Part shown: in pieces, positions 11,171 through 23,689 of the stretch | How positions within the stretch are numbered: the first letter of the stretch is position 1 | Layout: every line of letters begins with the position of its first letter | Assembly: GCA_029582265.1 (NCBI GenBank) | Contig: CM055816.1 | Location: 25,599,963 to 25,663,962 of the forward strand | DNA: 64,000 bases | Direction: 5' to 3' | Source: Zoroaster sp. YZ-2022 | Taxonomy: Eukaryota > Echinodermata > Asteroidea > Forcipulatida > Zoroasteridae | Notes under the pieces: generated by a model | Told to the model about the DNA's origin: nothing | Database searches by the model: none | Seen by the model: only the letters and a program-made list of their open reading frames with translations | Translations under genes and position numbers: made by a program

Positions 11171-11331
11171 AATGAACTAATTATAGTAATAATATTAAAA
11201 TTTTTAACAAATTGCACAAATAAAAACTGTTCAACATTTCAAAATGTTTTATTGCATAAAACTGAAAACATTTTCTAAATTATGAAAGTTGAAAAACTAA
11301 TAAAACATTTATGAAAACTGGTTAACATACT

Positions 11332-11828
11332 TGGGTCTGACTCTGTCCACACTAATGGGGCCATATGAATTGTTATATCTTTACTTTGACAGGGAGAATA
11401 CAATAAAGGAATAATTTTTTCTTTTTTTCTTTTTAAATTTATCAGCTTATACTCGTGCTTATGGTGGCCTGCTTCGAAGCCGAATGAATGAATGATGCTT
11501 ACCAAACAATATCATTTTTTTCTAATTATATCTGGAATTTTTAAATAAAAATATGTTTGTTCATTTACACCCACAGGCCTGTTTGAATGGCTATGAGCAA
11601 ACACTAAGGCAATCTTTAGGGTTTTAAGACAGCTTGAATGTTTGTTGCTAACATGGACAGAAATTGTGACAAAATGTCTGTTCATGTTAGGACATATTGT
11701 TCTTACATTTTGATAGGCACAATCTTTACGTGGTCGGTAAATTGGAATGTGCACAAACATTTTCTTTCACATCCTGTTTTTTATTAAAATGTCACACATT
11801 CTGGCCCCATTAGTGTGGACAGACCCAA
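11332..11828. mobile_element. MITE-like element with about 30-bp inverted ends
   Basis: TGGGTCTG...TCCACACTAATGGGGCCA (11,332-11,363, with a 6-base insertion) is reverse-complemented at 11,802-11,828. The interior, about 430 bases, contains no plausible transposase. Superfamily not determined. Confidence 0.75.
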
Positions 11829-12105
11829 TTAGCACTATAATAAAGGTTTCTACACATCACTTCTTTTTACTAAAAGTGTTTAATTTAGCCACATCTTGCA
11901 ACTAGCAGTCCTTCCCCACATCCACCCAAAACCACAAAATGAGGTTGTGCTTTGTGAACAAGAAATATAACGCTCCACTGATAAATTTAGTATACCTGTA
12001 CAATATTTCAGTAAATCAAACCTTGTCACAAAAAACCAATTCTCAATCTGTTTATATTAAGTCATAAACAAGTAAGATTAGACTTATAGCTTTGCATGAG
12101 GAAGG
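11829..12105. other. Intergenic, nothing recognised
   Basis: AT-rich single-copy sequence between two MITEs. GTCATAAACA at 12,061 is repeated directly after the next MITE at 12,301. Confidence 0.4.
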
Positions 12106-12300
12106 TTAAGTAAGACTAATTGCGGTGACACCATGTGAAATTCTCAATTGAGTAGTAATTAGTTCTGAAAAGAACTGGAGGTACAACTCGACGTTTCAGA
12201 CGATCAGAGCACACCGAGTTATACCTCCAGTTCTTTTCAGAACTAATTACTACTCAATTGAGAATTTCACATGGTGTCACTGCAAATTAGTCTTACTTAA
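12106..12300. mobile_element. Near-perfect 195-bp foldback MITE with TTAA ends
   Basis: TTAAGTAAGACTAAT at 12,106 is mirrored by ATTAGTCTTACTTAA ending at 12,300. The inverted arms extend about 85 bases with very few mismatches, around an unpaired centre of roughly 20 bases. TTAA at both termini suggests a TTAA-targeting family (piggyBac or Kolobok). The near-perfect arms suggest a young copy. Confidence 0.85.
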
Positions 12301-12384
12301 GTCATAAACAATGCAGGTAAAATGCTATAATAATATTTTTGTATTCCACAAGAGTACACTTCCATGTGTCCAGTAAATGTTTAA

Positions 12385-12948
12385 AGGTACACTCTCGCCG
12401 CAGTTGGTCAGTTGAAAATACTTTTATGAACTACTCGACTTAATTTCAAAATTTGGGAGCTCGCAATCGACCCATATACCTGGACTAAAAAACAGACTTT
12501 GTGTAGCTCAATATTTATGCATAAGAACAAGTTTATGGCGCTCGCTGCATGTAGCATGCATGCAGCAAGTGAACAATACATTTTGTGGGTTGATCGCGCA
12601 CGCCCAAATTTAGAAATTGAGCTGAGTAGCTCGTTCAACTTGTCAATTTTCAACTGACCAACCATAATAATAATAATAATAATAATAATAAAGATTTGTA
12701 ACGCGCACATATCCACCCTGCTGGGCGCTCAAGGCGCGGAAACAAAGAAAAACATGAATACAAACAATCTACAATGATAGCTTAGGAGAAAAAAAAATAT
12801 GTACTGAGATACATGTACCTACAATGCAATTACAAATATACATCATCTTTGAAGAATTGTGACATAAGATGAGTTTTAAGCAACGACTTAAATCTAGTTA
12901 TATTATGGCAAGATTTGAGTTTAGTTGTAAGATGACGAGAGTGTACCT
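12385..12948. mobile_element. MITE interrupted in its right terminal repeat by a LINE fragment
   Basis: The left end AGGTACACTCTCG, followed by GTTGGTCAGTTGAAAAT, is mirrored at the right, but split: ATTTTCAACTGACCAAC ends at about 12,660 and CGAGAGTGTACCT lies at 12,936-12,948. Between them lies the 3' end of a LINE. TTAA flanks the left end; GTAA flanks the right, a possible decayed TTAA duplication. Confidence 0.8.
12664..12935 (-). mobile_element. LINE 3' end (same family as 3,681-4,765)
   Basis: (TAA)n at 12,664 is followed by ACGCGCACATATCCACCC and the same untranslated and terminal coding sequence found at 3,700-3,930. Only the last 270 bases were copied, typical of 5'-truncated target-primed reverse transcription. 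Confidence 0.85.
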
Positions 12949-13342
12949 GTAACTTCAGGTTGGAAGACCCAATGCCCAGTAATCCCCCCTTCTCTGTCCT
13001 TAGTTTTTATGTCTCTTTTTGTAAATTGTGAACAATTCTGAACTTAATACTCTCTGAATATCAAAAAGTAGCAAGAATTGTCAAATCGTAATAATATTAA
13101 ACATCTCTTTTATTATACATTTAATATGTGGTTACCAAGCTCTTGCCATGGACCACACAAGCTCAGTCTCCTGATAATCTTTTTAACAAATCAGTTACCA
13201 AACTTTGTCACCCTAAAGTAATTTTGAACCTTTTTTTAACTTTCCAACCGACATTCATCAAAATATTTATAAAATGAAGCAATGCTAAAGAGGCTATTTC
13301 AACAAAAATACTAAGCACAATGTATTCAAAATGCACACTTCT
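12949..13342. other. Intergenic or 3' flank of the unidentified gene; nothing recognised
   Basis: No coding pattern or element end is visible. It lies 3' of the gene ending at 13,703 and could include 3' untranslated sequence. Confidence 0.35.
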
Positions 13343-13491
13343 GGGCCCAATTTCAAAGAACTGTTAAGCAGAAAATATTGCTTGACAAACTATGTTGCTA
13401 AGCAAAATACAGTACGTGGAATTTTGGCTGGTAACCCTATTCTGCTAACCTTAGAACATTTTTTGTGCTTAAGAGCTCTATGAAATTGGGC
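13343..13491. mobile_element. 149-bp MITE with GGGCCCAATTTC ends
   Basis: GGGCCCAATTTCAAAGA at 13,343 is mirrored by AGCTCTATGAAATTGGGC ending at 13,491. The interior contains GTTAAGCAGAAAATATTGC-type sequence. I associate this short MITE type with echinoderm-like genomes, but that is recall. Confidence 0.75.
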
Positions 13492-13702
13492 TATGTTGGC
13501 AAGTGATGAACGACGCCCATGCACCAAAGCTGAGTTTGTATACCAAAAAATGCTGGCTCCTTTCACTCATGGCTTTGTAAAACACCCTATCCTATTCTAT
13601 TTTGCAAAAGCAGCACCCCAGACAGTAATCAGTGTTGTAGTAGAGACTTCTCGTACGACATCAATATGCCTAATAGCTAATTATATGAACTGTGCCATGT
13701 AG

Positions 13703-15078
13703 TTATGTCCACTCAAAGTCGGCCAGCTTCCTCACAAATGTAGCAATATTGGCATTGCATTGCTCCCTTTTGCGCTGCACTTCCCTGCCTGAGCGCTTAC
13801 TTTTGACCAGCTTCGTTGTATATTTGGTTCCACTCTTGGGATTTATCCCCATCAAGCATCTGTAGAAGGGTGTAGAAGGGTGAAAATATGGTTAGTTATT
13901 TTACAACATACAATTATTGTAGCAGTTCCCCTCAATCCCCTGTCCCCTTAATTGACTGTGGACTCTTTGATGGCTTTTTGTGACCAAAAGTTCAGACAAC
14001 TGTCTGAACTTGGGTTGGAGTAAGCTGGAAGAACATTAAAGCAAGTGTCAGTGTATGATTTTTATCTTCACATTTGTGAACATTGTAGATAAGGATTGTC
14101 ACATGTCCATTTTGTCTAGCTATATAGCTAGACTTTTCAGTCGAAAATTTTCATGGCAATCCTCGTAGACAATTACAGGGGTAATATTTCTCAGACTTTT
14201 GTCTGAATTCAGAACTTTTCATGTCTACCTGTTTTTGCTCTTTGATCTAGTCCCCAAAGTTATTCATCTAGGGATCAGGTTGGCTGTGGTTCGAACCCGG
14301 ACCAGAGCCTTGCATGTGAATTGGGTTTCAGTCCCTACCCGATTCCGTGGGTTTCCCCTTCCAGGGTTTTCCTCCCACATCTAAAACTGAACATTTCTTC
14401 ACTGTCTTCTCTTCACCTGTGGGCACCCTTGAAAAACAGTGATTACACTGAATGGTTTCCACAGGATAAATAAGAAATAAATAAATTAAAGGTGGAATAG
14501 GCCAGCATTTCCACATATCCTCTAAAATATTGATCCTAATTTCAGACCTTTTGGTCAGCAGTGGCTCTCATCCAATCAATTACAAATGTATGTACACACA
14601 CACACACAGGTACATTACCTTTGCATGAATTCCAATGTGGTAGCAGCTTCTGGCTGGTACTCCAAGTTGAAGATGTAGTATGAGGCAAACAAGCAACCAA
14701 GTCCTAATATGAAATCAGTACAAATACATTGTACTTCACCTTCAATACATAGGAAACAGTCCCCTGCAGTCAAAATGGATGCGCCTGTTGAGTGTAAAAA
14801 AAGATTTATAAGTAAAATGCAATAATAATGACTAAGTCAAGGGAGCGGGAGGGAAACAGCATATCCCCATCTCCCCTTGATCGAATCAGGTGGTTTTGGG
14901 GAGCCGATGAACACGAGTATCCCCCTACAAATTACATCCTACTTGCATCATTTTCTGATGAGCCACATTACTTTTATTCTGAAATAACTATTAATAGTTG
15001 AATATACACACTACCTTTCATTATTAGCCTTGGAGTGTCCGGCAGGTTAATTTCTACTTCTGTGGCTGTAGATGTTAC
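13703..15078 (-). CDS. 3' part (three exons) of an unidentified host gene
   Basis: Three exons fit perfectly in splice sites and phase on the minus strand. Exon A, 15,078-15,015 (64 nt), has acceptor CTAG and donor G|GTAGTG, and reads TEVEINLPDTPRLIMK. Exon B, 14,784-14,619 (166 nt), has acceptor CAACAG and donor AAAG|GTAATG. It reads TAGDCFLCIEGEVQCICTDF, then LGCLFASYYIFNLEYQPEAA and TTLEFMQ. Exon C, 13,859-13,703 (157 nt), has acceptor CTTCTACAG, begins by completing an arginine codon, reads CLMGINPKSGTKYTTK and ends LADFEWT-stop. Phases 1 and 2 join without a break. The protein resembles the C-terminal part of uncharacterised, lineage-expanded proteins (some carrying SAM domains) that I recall from fish and invertebrates; function unknown. 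Upstream exons should lie beyond 15,090 but I could not identify them. The introns contain repeats. Confidence 0.7.
14265..14480 (+). repeat. Dispersed repeat in an intron (SINE/LINE 3'-type)
   Basis: GGTTCGAACCCGGACC, CCCTACCCGATTCCGTGGG, TTTCCTCCCACATCTAAAA and an AAATAAATAAAT tail near 14,475 give the look of a retroposon with an internal B-box-like motif. It lies in the intron between exons B and C of the unidentified gene. Confidence 0.5.
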
Positions 15079-15239
15079 CTAGTATCAAATCAAAACAAAA
15101 AAGAAACAAAAATAGCTTTTCATCATTATTTGTAGAATATATTTGAATGGGACAACACATATTTCTCTAAAATCACCTAATGCCACACCACAGATCATGC
15201 AATTGTTATTGCCAATGGAAACACTGTAAATTTTTATTG

Positions 15240-15531
<292 letters not shown>

Positions 15532-16348
15532 GAGAGGTATTGATAATCACTAAAATTATCTGCTATAAAGTGATTCCGGTTTTTTCCGATCAAGTTTTAT
15601 TTTGAACTATGTTGAATTGTGTTTTGCCAATAAATGCCTACATGATGTTCCTTATGGGAATTCTTCATATTGACTGGACTCAATCATGCTGATAAACAAC
15701 AAAGGGTTAGAATTCTTATGCTTATTCTTCTTATTGCTTACCTGAAACATTTGCTTTGCAGCCTTCTTTGGTTACCAACCAACCTTTCATACAATATATG
15801 TGTACTTAACTGGTGGTCTGCTTTATATTGCTTCGTATTATTTGCTAAGCAAAATTCGGACATGGCGGACACAATAGAGGGCGCTTTTCCCCTTCCTCCA
15901 GCTGCGGAGTACCGTATAATATAAGTTTTCCCGCCAATTTCAACCCTTTTCCATTCATATTAAATACCTTATATTTGATTTGAAAATTAATTTCCCATCA
16001 TCATTCGATATGCAAAAACTTAACTTCAGGTGAGCATTCATCTTCATTTAACCCAACTCATCGCAAAAATAAGTACGTTCCAATTGAAAGTTCATTAAAT
16101 TCCGTCATTTCGTCTATTTTTGGTGTTGTTTTTTATTAATATTTAATACCAAGAAAATAAGTTTAATATTTTAACTCCTATTTGTATTATTTTTGGCTTC
16201 GATAAGTGAAGCAATAAACCAATAAATAAAATAAAATAAAATGAAATTGTCACTAAGTGTCATAAAATTCCGTCAGAACCAGTCACAAGTGGTTGATCAA
16301 AATGTCATCAATTGCCATTCAATTGTCACATTCTTACTTTTAATTCTT

Positions 16349-17015
16349 AGATCGGATCAGGAAATTTCTTGACTGTAATGCTTGTCACAATGCAGTCCGT
16401 GCACTGATTCTGTCCAAACTGGACTATTGCTGCTGTCTGTTGAACGGTGTTTCGCCCAACGTATTCAAATCACTGAAACACTCTGTTGGTGTTTCTAAGA
16501 AAGATATTATCTCGTCTCCAAAGACTTCGAAACAGATGTGCCAGGCTTGTCTTTCAGAAACCTAAACACACCTACACCTCTCATCTGCTCAAACAATTAC
16601 ACTGGCTTACAGTCGCCCAACGTATTCAGTTCCGCACATTGGTTCACACTTACAAATCACTGAAACACTCTGCACCAGGTTATCTCTCTTCTTTGCTCAT
16701 AACCAAGAACTATTCATACTCCCGTCGTTCTTCTGATGGTGAAACCCTTGTTGTGCACAAATCATGTAAACAGGCTGGTGACAGGGCCTTTTTCCATTGC
16801 CGCCCTCGTTTATGGAATAGCCTACCCATCTCCATCAGAAATTCGAAGTGTTCTGTCCTTCAAAAAGGCTCTGAAGACCTATCTTTTCCCCAAATCGTAG
16901 CTGGTTGTCATTCTTTCTTTTGTCTTAGTTCCTTTTCCTTTCCTTGTTATAGCGCCTTGTATCCTGTGGTAATTTGGCGCTCTATAAATCCAGTTATTAT
17001 TTATCATTATTATTA
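16349..17015 (+). pseudogene. 5'-truncated LINE (CR1/L2-like) C-terminal relic inside block a
   Basis: Plus-strand frames read NAVRALILSKLDYCCCLLNG, then LRNRCARLVFQKPKHTYTS, LKQLHWLTVAQRIQF and DRAFFHCRPRLWNSLP. These are typical of the region after the reverse-transcriptase domain of CR1/L2-like LINEs. The 3' end has GCGCTCTATAAATCCAG and a TTATTATT tail. Paralogous blocks at 27,130 and 56,465 read straight through (TTCTCAGGCCTGGGTATG), giving empty sites. A frameshift near 16,490 and the truncation show it is inactive. Confidence 0.85.
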
Positions 17016-20000
17016 ATTATACGGCCTGGGTATGAGATTTTAGGACAGATTCTCATTTGTCTAGCTCGACAGTAGATTACAGGCAACAGAAAGCAAAAGA
17101 AAGGGGAAAATAAAGGAAAGAAAGTTAAACTTCGGGAAACGGGAGATTGAGGTGGAAATAAAGTGGAACAAATATGTTATGCAAGATGACCCCGTAGGGA
17201 TACTCAGATTTTTGTTTCGTATCAGTTGATTTTTTTTTTTACATTGGAATACAAATTTAAAAAATTGGATAGCGACACAGAAGAAGAAGTTTCGAAAAAG
17301 ATAGACCTTAGTGACTTTCATAACTCACATCTGAAGAAATCATCGGAAAACTCACTGAAATTTGCCATGGTCAGGTTTGAATACCACTAAGATGAAATTG
17401 ATTTTAAACGAAAGCGATAATAAATTTTCACGAAATCCTTTGCGCATAGATAACTGTTAATTTGATTGCATCAATCACAAAAGATTCCAAACATCAAATT
17501 TCAGGATGACACAATTGTAGTCATGAATGCCAAAAAACGAAATGAACTAAATAAACGCAGTTGAGTATGATATGAATGAAATAATGATTGCTTACAAATT
17601 AATTTGAACGCAGCAACACAGAAAAAAGAAACACTAGTTGATTGGATCACTAAAACGGCGCTTCTTAAATTGTCCGGGAAAACCTATACTATATCTCACT
17701 GACAAAATACGATGACGCGAACAGGTATACAGACCACTCTTTATTGCTGTTATTGTTTCATCAGTTTTATTCATTCGATAACAGAGGCGGATTCAGGGTG
17801 GGAATAAAGATAACACGTAATTAACGTATAAATTTACTTCCATGACGATGAAAATGGTGAATTGCACTCTTTGTACATCAATTTATCACACGTTACTTGT
17901 TTGCCCCCTTGTTTGGCAGTGTAACCCCGCCCCCTTTATCGACACCCAGGATTCACCCCTGTATTACATTATTGTTTTACCCCCAGTGGAATAATAATTA
18001 CCGGTTGTGTATTGTTCGTTCCCCACACACGTCTACCCTAGTCATGTTCCCTATCTACCGGCTGTAGATATATCGTTATGATTGGACCCATCACATTGTA
18101 AGGAACCCATCTACTGGTTTAGTTGTACATGTGCCTCATTCTGATTCTCATAGACAGGAAAGCAAAGATGGCTGCGGTTTATTAATTAAAGGTCTATTAC
18201 ACCTGTAGGATGGAAGGATTCGGTTCATTGACAAGAAATCTTGTTGAATTTGAGAATGGTTAGTGATAAGGCCCATCATATCAGTTATTTTGACATACGT
18301 AGTCCTTAAAATAATAAATATTTTTTGTTTTCTTGTATTATTGTGATTTGTGTAAATCATGTAGTTCGTTATTTTGCAGTTTTGATTCCAGCTTATATAT
18401 ATTAAGATTAATTTAATATGCATTTTAAATGATTCCTTTAATTTGTCCATACTTAAGGGGACAACAAAATCGTAACGTATGAAATATTTAGTATTAAATT
18501 AATATAATTATGAATATTCATGAAGCTTGTTCAAGCAGGGACCCTATATTCATAATGTTATAGGCAAAGTAAACGTTAAACTCCCATAAGGACATGCACA
18601 CAAGATAAGTAAGACAATGTTACCCATATTAACAAAGAATCTTATTCATATTATAAATACTTTCTTAGTGTTTGAGTCTTTAATTTATGTTTCAATTAAA
18701 ATACTGAATATTTTAAAAGGTAATTTCAGAGAATTGCAGAACTTGGGGACCTTCATGTTCAATTTCTTTGAGTAAGAGTGGTTGGAGGAAATGATTAATA
18801 TTAATCGTCAAATTGCCTGGTAAATAGTCATATACACTTTAACTACAACAATAATTATTGAACATGGAGAAAATATAATCGGGCAATTTATTTGTATAAC
18901 GTTGAAGAAGATATATGTTATTTAATATACAAGTGAATTATAAAGAACAATTATAATGGAAACACACAACACAAGAGTTGGCCGAATGTAAATTCTTGAT
19001 GGATTTAATATTTTTGTCTTAAAGGTAGGTTAATATTGAACTGATATTTTAAAAAATATTTCAATACCCAAATGTTTAAATTGTAATGTACAACTTAGTT
19101 GGTATAAAGCTGATGATGGAATCAATAAACTATTTAGTCTCAGGAACTGCCATTTTTAAGAAAGATATTATTTCCAAAACGTTTTTTCCCTAACGTTTAT
19201 GATAACTATGAATTTATTAAACAAAATTAAAATAAAAATGATTCAAAGAAAAGCAGTTTTGCCAACATTTTACCAATATTGTTGTTCCATCCCTTCAACA
19301 TTGCATATAATGAATCTGTCTTAAACTTTCATACCCGGGCCTGAGAATTGAAAGTAAACATGTGACAAATGAATGCCAATTGATAAAATTGAATTCCTGA
19401 TCAATCGCTTGCGATTGGTTCTTTTGAAATTGAATGAACTTAACGACATTTTCAATTAGCATGTACTTATTTTATCAATGAGATGGGTTAAATGAAGATA
19501 GAATGCTCAACTTATGAATTTGAATGTATCTTTTTGCTGATTGAATGATGATGTAAAGGATCATTCATTTACATATCAAATTGAATGAGTCGCGTATTAA
19601 ATTTAATGTTTTTTTTAAAATTCATCTGAAAAACCTATAATAAAATGGATAAAGTGAACAGCCTAAACAGATGTAGGGTATATATTTATTTTAATATCAT
19701 GATCCATCCTCTCGCTGAGTCTATTGTAATGTACTCTATATGATTATAACATTCATTTCATTTAGGATTTCCCAATATTTACTTTGATTCATTTACTTCA
19801 CAATGTGTTTCCAAAGAATTCGTATTTAGTAAAATTAATTATTGTGCTTACAAATGAAGAAGAGCAATAACATTCTTCTTCAATTAATAAATTAAATGTT
19901 TATTAATTTCTTGATGAAATACAAATTTATCTCATTATGTCATTGGGAATAGGTTTTTAGAGCCCATCGTTCATTTGAATTTGCAATATTATAATGTTGA

Positions 20001-22038
20001 TGGCTCTTCTCAGAGTCATCAGTTTTTAATTTTCCAAGAAGATATCATTTTTGGTAAGTTTTTGTTTTGTTTTACCAACAATGAAATAAGTGGATACATG
20101 TCTACACAGTTATTGGAACAAGACAAATAGGGCAAAAGAATCGGGCAAATATATGGTTACATATCGATTCAAACTGAACATCGGCGTTTTCTCAGCCTGC
20201 CAGCGCGGCAAGCGTCAGTCTGGTCACCGGGGAACCCCGGAGACCTCGCTCGGCTTCGCCGAAGCCGTTTACGTACACTGGCTACAGTGTGATGATAAAA
20301 AGACGTTTTTCTGGAATTTCTTTTGTTGATCTTGTGCTGATGGCTACCACACATATAGTTAACAAGTAACTTGTTCTTTGTTTCAAATTGAATACCAGCG
20401 TTTTCTCACCCTGCCAGCGCGGCATGAGCCAGTCTGTACACCGGGACAGAAACCCTGGAGACATCGCTTGAATATACTCACATGTGTATAATTATGTAGA
20501 CACATACATATACGTGTACACGAAGAAACACGCACATGCTTCGGAATTTTCTGTTTCAGATACGAATAGCTCAGAAATATCACGAATTGATATATCAATT
20601 CATATGGGCAGATACTGCAGTCCTCGCCAAAGATAATTACGTTGATATATATGTCTACAATTACATCGGGACAGCAAAACCGAGTCGTGTGTTAAGTTAT
20701 AAAGATATTTATTTTTCTTTTATTGTGAACAAGGTAATACATCAAACTAGAGATGTTTCCCTTTTTGAACAGACCTCAGATCTGCCTGTATATATTCCAT
20801 AAGTGCTCATGCTAAAAATTATGCAAAATTATTGTGGTTTGATCTATTTTTATAATAACAAAAATTGCATCCTCTTCTAGTGATCCCCAGATTGTTGCTT
20901 CCCAGGTTGTATTTTATTTATTTATTTCAGATGTTTTATTTCTGATTTCAGGGTAACCCGTTCACATAACATGGTCTCCCTAACGGCCCTGGGAATTAAT
21001 AGCTAATTCACTTACAAGCAAACCCACTGTGGTAAGAAATATATAAGTGAAATAAAACATTATGTACATTGTAAAAAGGTACTTGAGTTGATAGAGATAA
21101 TCAAATGTTCCTAATTATTGTAAAGTCCTTGTGCTTCATGTATGTTGGTTGTATTATTTGTTTAGTGCCTGGTGTGAGTGTTGTATAGGTTTTTACCACA
21201 TGAAATGCCTGAGTCGTATAGAAGAATTACCCTTGGTGTATTGTTCAACGTGTCCAAATCGAGATCGGGAAAATAGGGATATACACTGACTCACTTTGCT
21301 CATCAGGTGGAGGGATATTGAGTTTTGTTTGTTTGTGTACGATTGTTTGGCCATCGAGAGGATAGAGAATGGACAGGGAGGGCCGGGGCTACCTTTTCAA
21401 TGAGACTATTCGAGAGCACAGAGGTGCATTTAGTTGTACGACCTCAATTAACATATCGCCAGCATCACCACCCAAGCCACTCTCCAATTCTGTTACCAAG
21501 CAAAATTGTCTTGCCCTTTATTTTTTAGATCAATCCATATTGAGATTTGATGATGTTTACACATGTTAAAATAAAACATCATCTGTTTAAGCTTCAAAGC
21601 AGCTCAGGTATAGAATAAAATAAGGATAGTTCGGTTTAGGGGCCTCAAGTGTCTATACTATGCCAGTTATTTTGGGACAAGATAGTATTGGTCTAAAGTC
21701 ACAAATAAAGTATCAGTCAAGTGTCAAATATGAAGCACCTCAAGTGCCTCAATTGCTCTTATTATGCACCTCATTTTTGTCGGGACAAAATAGTGATGAA
21801 TTTTAAGCAGAAAAATTGCAAATCATTTTTACAGTGTATAAGAAAGAGCTAAACATAACAATGTGGTCAGAACTTGAATAACACTTAGAATATAGAATAC
21901 ACAAAATAAAATAAAATATATATTATTTTGTATCGTAACATGGGACGTGATCACTGGCTACACAGCATTCTGTGGTTAAATGCCTTTTGATGAGAGACCC
22001 AAACAAAGATATTGATCAATAGGGAGGTCGCCAACATA

Positions 22039-22111
22039 GGGCTAGATAGCTCAGATGGTAGAGCACCAGCACATTAACCCAGGGGTCGCAGGTTCAAATC
22101 CAGTTGTATTA
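22039..22111 (+). pseudogene. tRNA-like sequence (block f, copy I)
   Basis: GGGCTAGATAGCTCAGATGG carries a good A box and D arm; GGTTCAAATCC is a good B box. The anticodon loop reads ACATTAA (ATT, Asn-like). The acceptor does not pair at the 3' end and position 33 is C instead of U, so this is a tRNA pseudogene or tRNA-derived head, not a working tRNA. Pol III promoter elements might still function. Confidence 0.65.
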
Positions 22112-22188
22112 AATTGTTTTTTGTTAATTCCAAACAGTATTATTAGTAACATTATATGTAATGATTACTTTGACTGTTATGTACATTT

Positions 22189-22556
22189 GTAATAATAATA
22201 ATAATAATAATGTGTGAACTTATATAGCGCACGTATCCACCAACTGAGTGATGCTCAAGGCGCATATTATTACCCCTGCTCATAAGGCTCATAAGGCTCA
22301 TAAATCATTCCTGAAACCATCTCAGCTCCCTGGGGAGTATACAGCTCAATTGCTGCCATCACAGCGCATATAGGGCTAATCAACCAACTCTGCCCTCACA
22401 GGTACCCATTTAACCCCTGGGTGGAGAGAAGCAATTATGGTTAAGTGTCTTGCTCAAGGACACAAGTGTCACGGCCGGGATTCGAACCCACATTCTGTTG
22501 CTAACACCAGAACTTGAGTCCGGTAAGCTAGGCCGCTCGGCCACGACACTCCACAG
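22189..22556 (-). mobile_element. Full-length tRNA-derived SINE
   Basis: On the minus strand from 22,556: GTCGTGGCCGAGCGG (A box, Ser/Leu-tRNA-like), then GGGTTCGAATCCCGGCC (B box). A body follows with GTCCTTGAGCAAGACACTT, AACCCCTGGGTGG on the plus strand and GCGCCTTGAGCATCACT, then GTGCGCTATATAAG and a (TTA)n tail at 22,189-22,211. The TTGAGCAAGACACTT segment resembles deeply conserved SINE central domains. The 3' end is shared with 15,240-15,310. Confidence 0.85.
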
Positions 22557-23689
22557 TAGTATGATTAAAACAATTACAAATGTCTTTGAGGTTTTCGATG
22601 GCTGCTAAATGTTGACTCATTGGAACAGTTGTAACAAGCTAGAAAATTAAACAAGACAGATTTCCAAGTTCATACCACATCGAGGTTTATCAACCTATCA
22701 AGTATTTTTATTTGAAAATGTTTTGCATGAAACAAAAAAACTTGAAATATAAATAACTTAAGTGTACAGTGTACCATTTCAGGCTACAGTTGAATATTCT
22801 ACATCGTATTAAGGAAAACATAGTCTCGTGCTGATCAGTTCATACCTCAACTGGCTACAATGAACAATAAATAATGCGGAAATCTGGAAACGGAACTACG
22901 CGCAGTGTGTTAGTTATGCTTGGCTAAAATATTGACTTTGCTGTCAGTAACTCTACGTGACAAAAGCCTGTCGTAGCTGCTGTAAAATACCAAGGTTGTT
23001 TAGTATCACAATTCAACAAGTGAGATGGAGAAGAATATTGATTTACAAATCACGTCTTGCTCTTCTTTCCTCCATTAGGCCAATCAGAAATAAGTTGTGT
23101 TTATCCAGCACTGTACCTCCACCATACATATGCAATATTGAGTATTTTCATTTGCATGTGTTTACCTCAAAAAGGCTAGATACAAAAACAAGCCTAAATC
23201 CTATTTTATTCCATTATACAACTTTATTGTATATCAAAGTGAAACTACACCTGAGATTTACAAAGTATTTGCTCATTAACATGAGAGAAAATCATATTTA
23301 ATTGTAATTGTATTGTACTTTGCTGTCACCACTAGACCCTGATGGGGGAAAATGATTTCCACAACGCCCGATTGGTTAGTTCAAAATATAATGAATGGGC
23401 TTATCATGTCAATGAAGGGGAATTCATATTTCACATTTTACAAGCTTTATGTAGATTTTTCCCTTAAATTTAATCTGTTCTTTTATGAATTAGGAATTGA
23501 GATTGATGTTGTGATAATAATATCAGGGGGTAGAAAGAGTGTTACGCAATCAGTAACTTATTTAAAAATTGTTCAATAAATGTTTTATTTTCAATTCGAA
23601 TATACCAATTCGAATGTAATTTGTTAAATTGTACAGCAAGTCAAACCTTAGATTATTGTAAAGAAAACTAGCATATATTCAATATTTAA

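Larger units (their letters stand above)
15860..23650 (+). repeat. Long repeated unit, copy I (blocks a-b-c-d-e-f)
   Basis: Block a (about 15,860-17,600) contains GGCCTGGGTATGAGATTTTAG; b (17,930-18,310) GTTGTACATGTGCCTCATTC; c (18,310-20,050) GTACAACTTAGTTGGTATAA; d (20,060-20,800) GCGTTTTCTCAGCCTGCCAG; e (20,870-21,900) CTATGCCAGTTATTTTGGG; f (21,900-23,650) a tRNA-like sequence and GGCTGCTAAATGTTGACTC. The same order recurs in copies II-IV. No conserved protein is apparent across copies. Block d holds two GC-rich sub-copies (20,166 and 20,381). Whether this is a tandem segmental duplication or a large non-autonomous transposon is undetermined. Confidence 0.75.

Noticed and set aside
15740..15790. 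Further upstream exon of the 13,703-15,078 gene with donor TTTCAG|GTAAGC on the minus strand
   Set aside because: The donor is good, but the required frame meets a stop after about ten codons upstream and no convincing acceptor lies between.
22039..22111. Functional tRNA gene
   Set aside because: Acceptor stem does not pair and the conserved U33 is C, so it is a pseudogene or tRNA-derived sequence.
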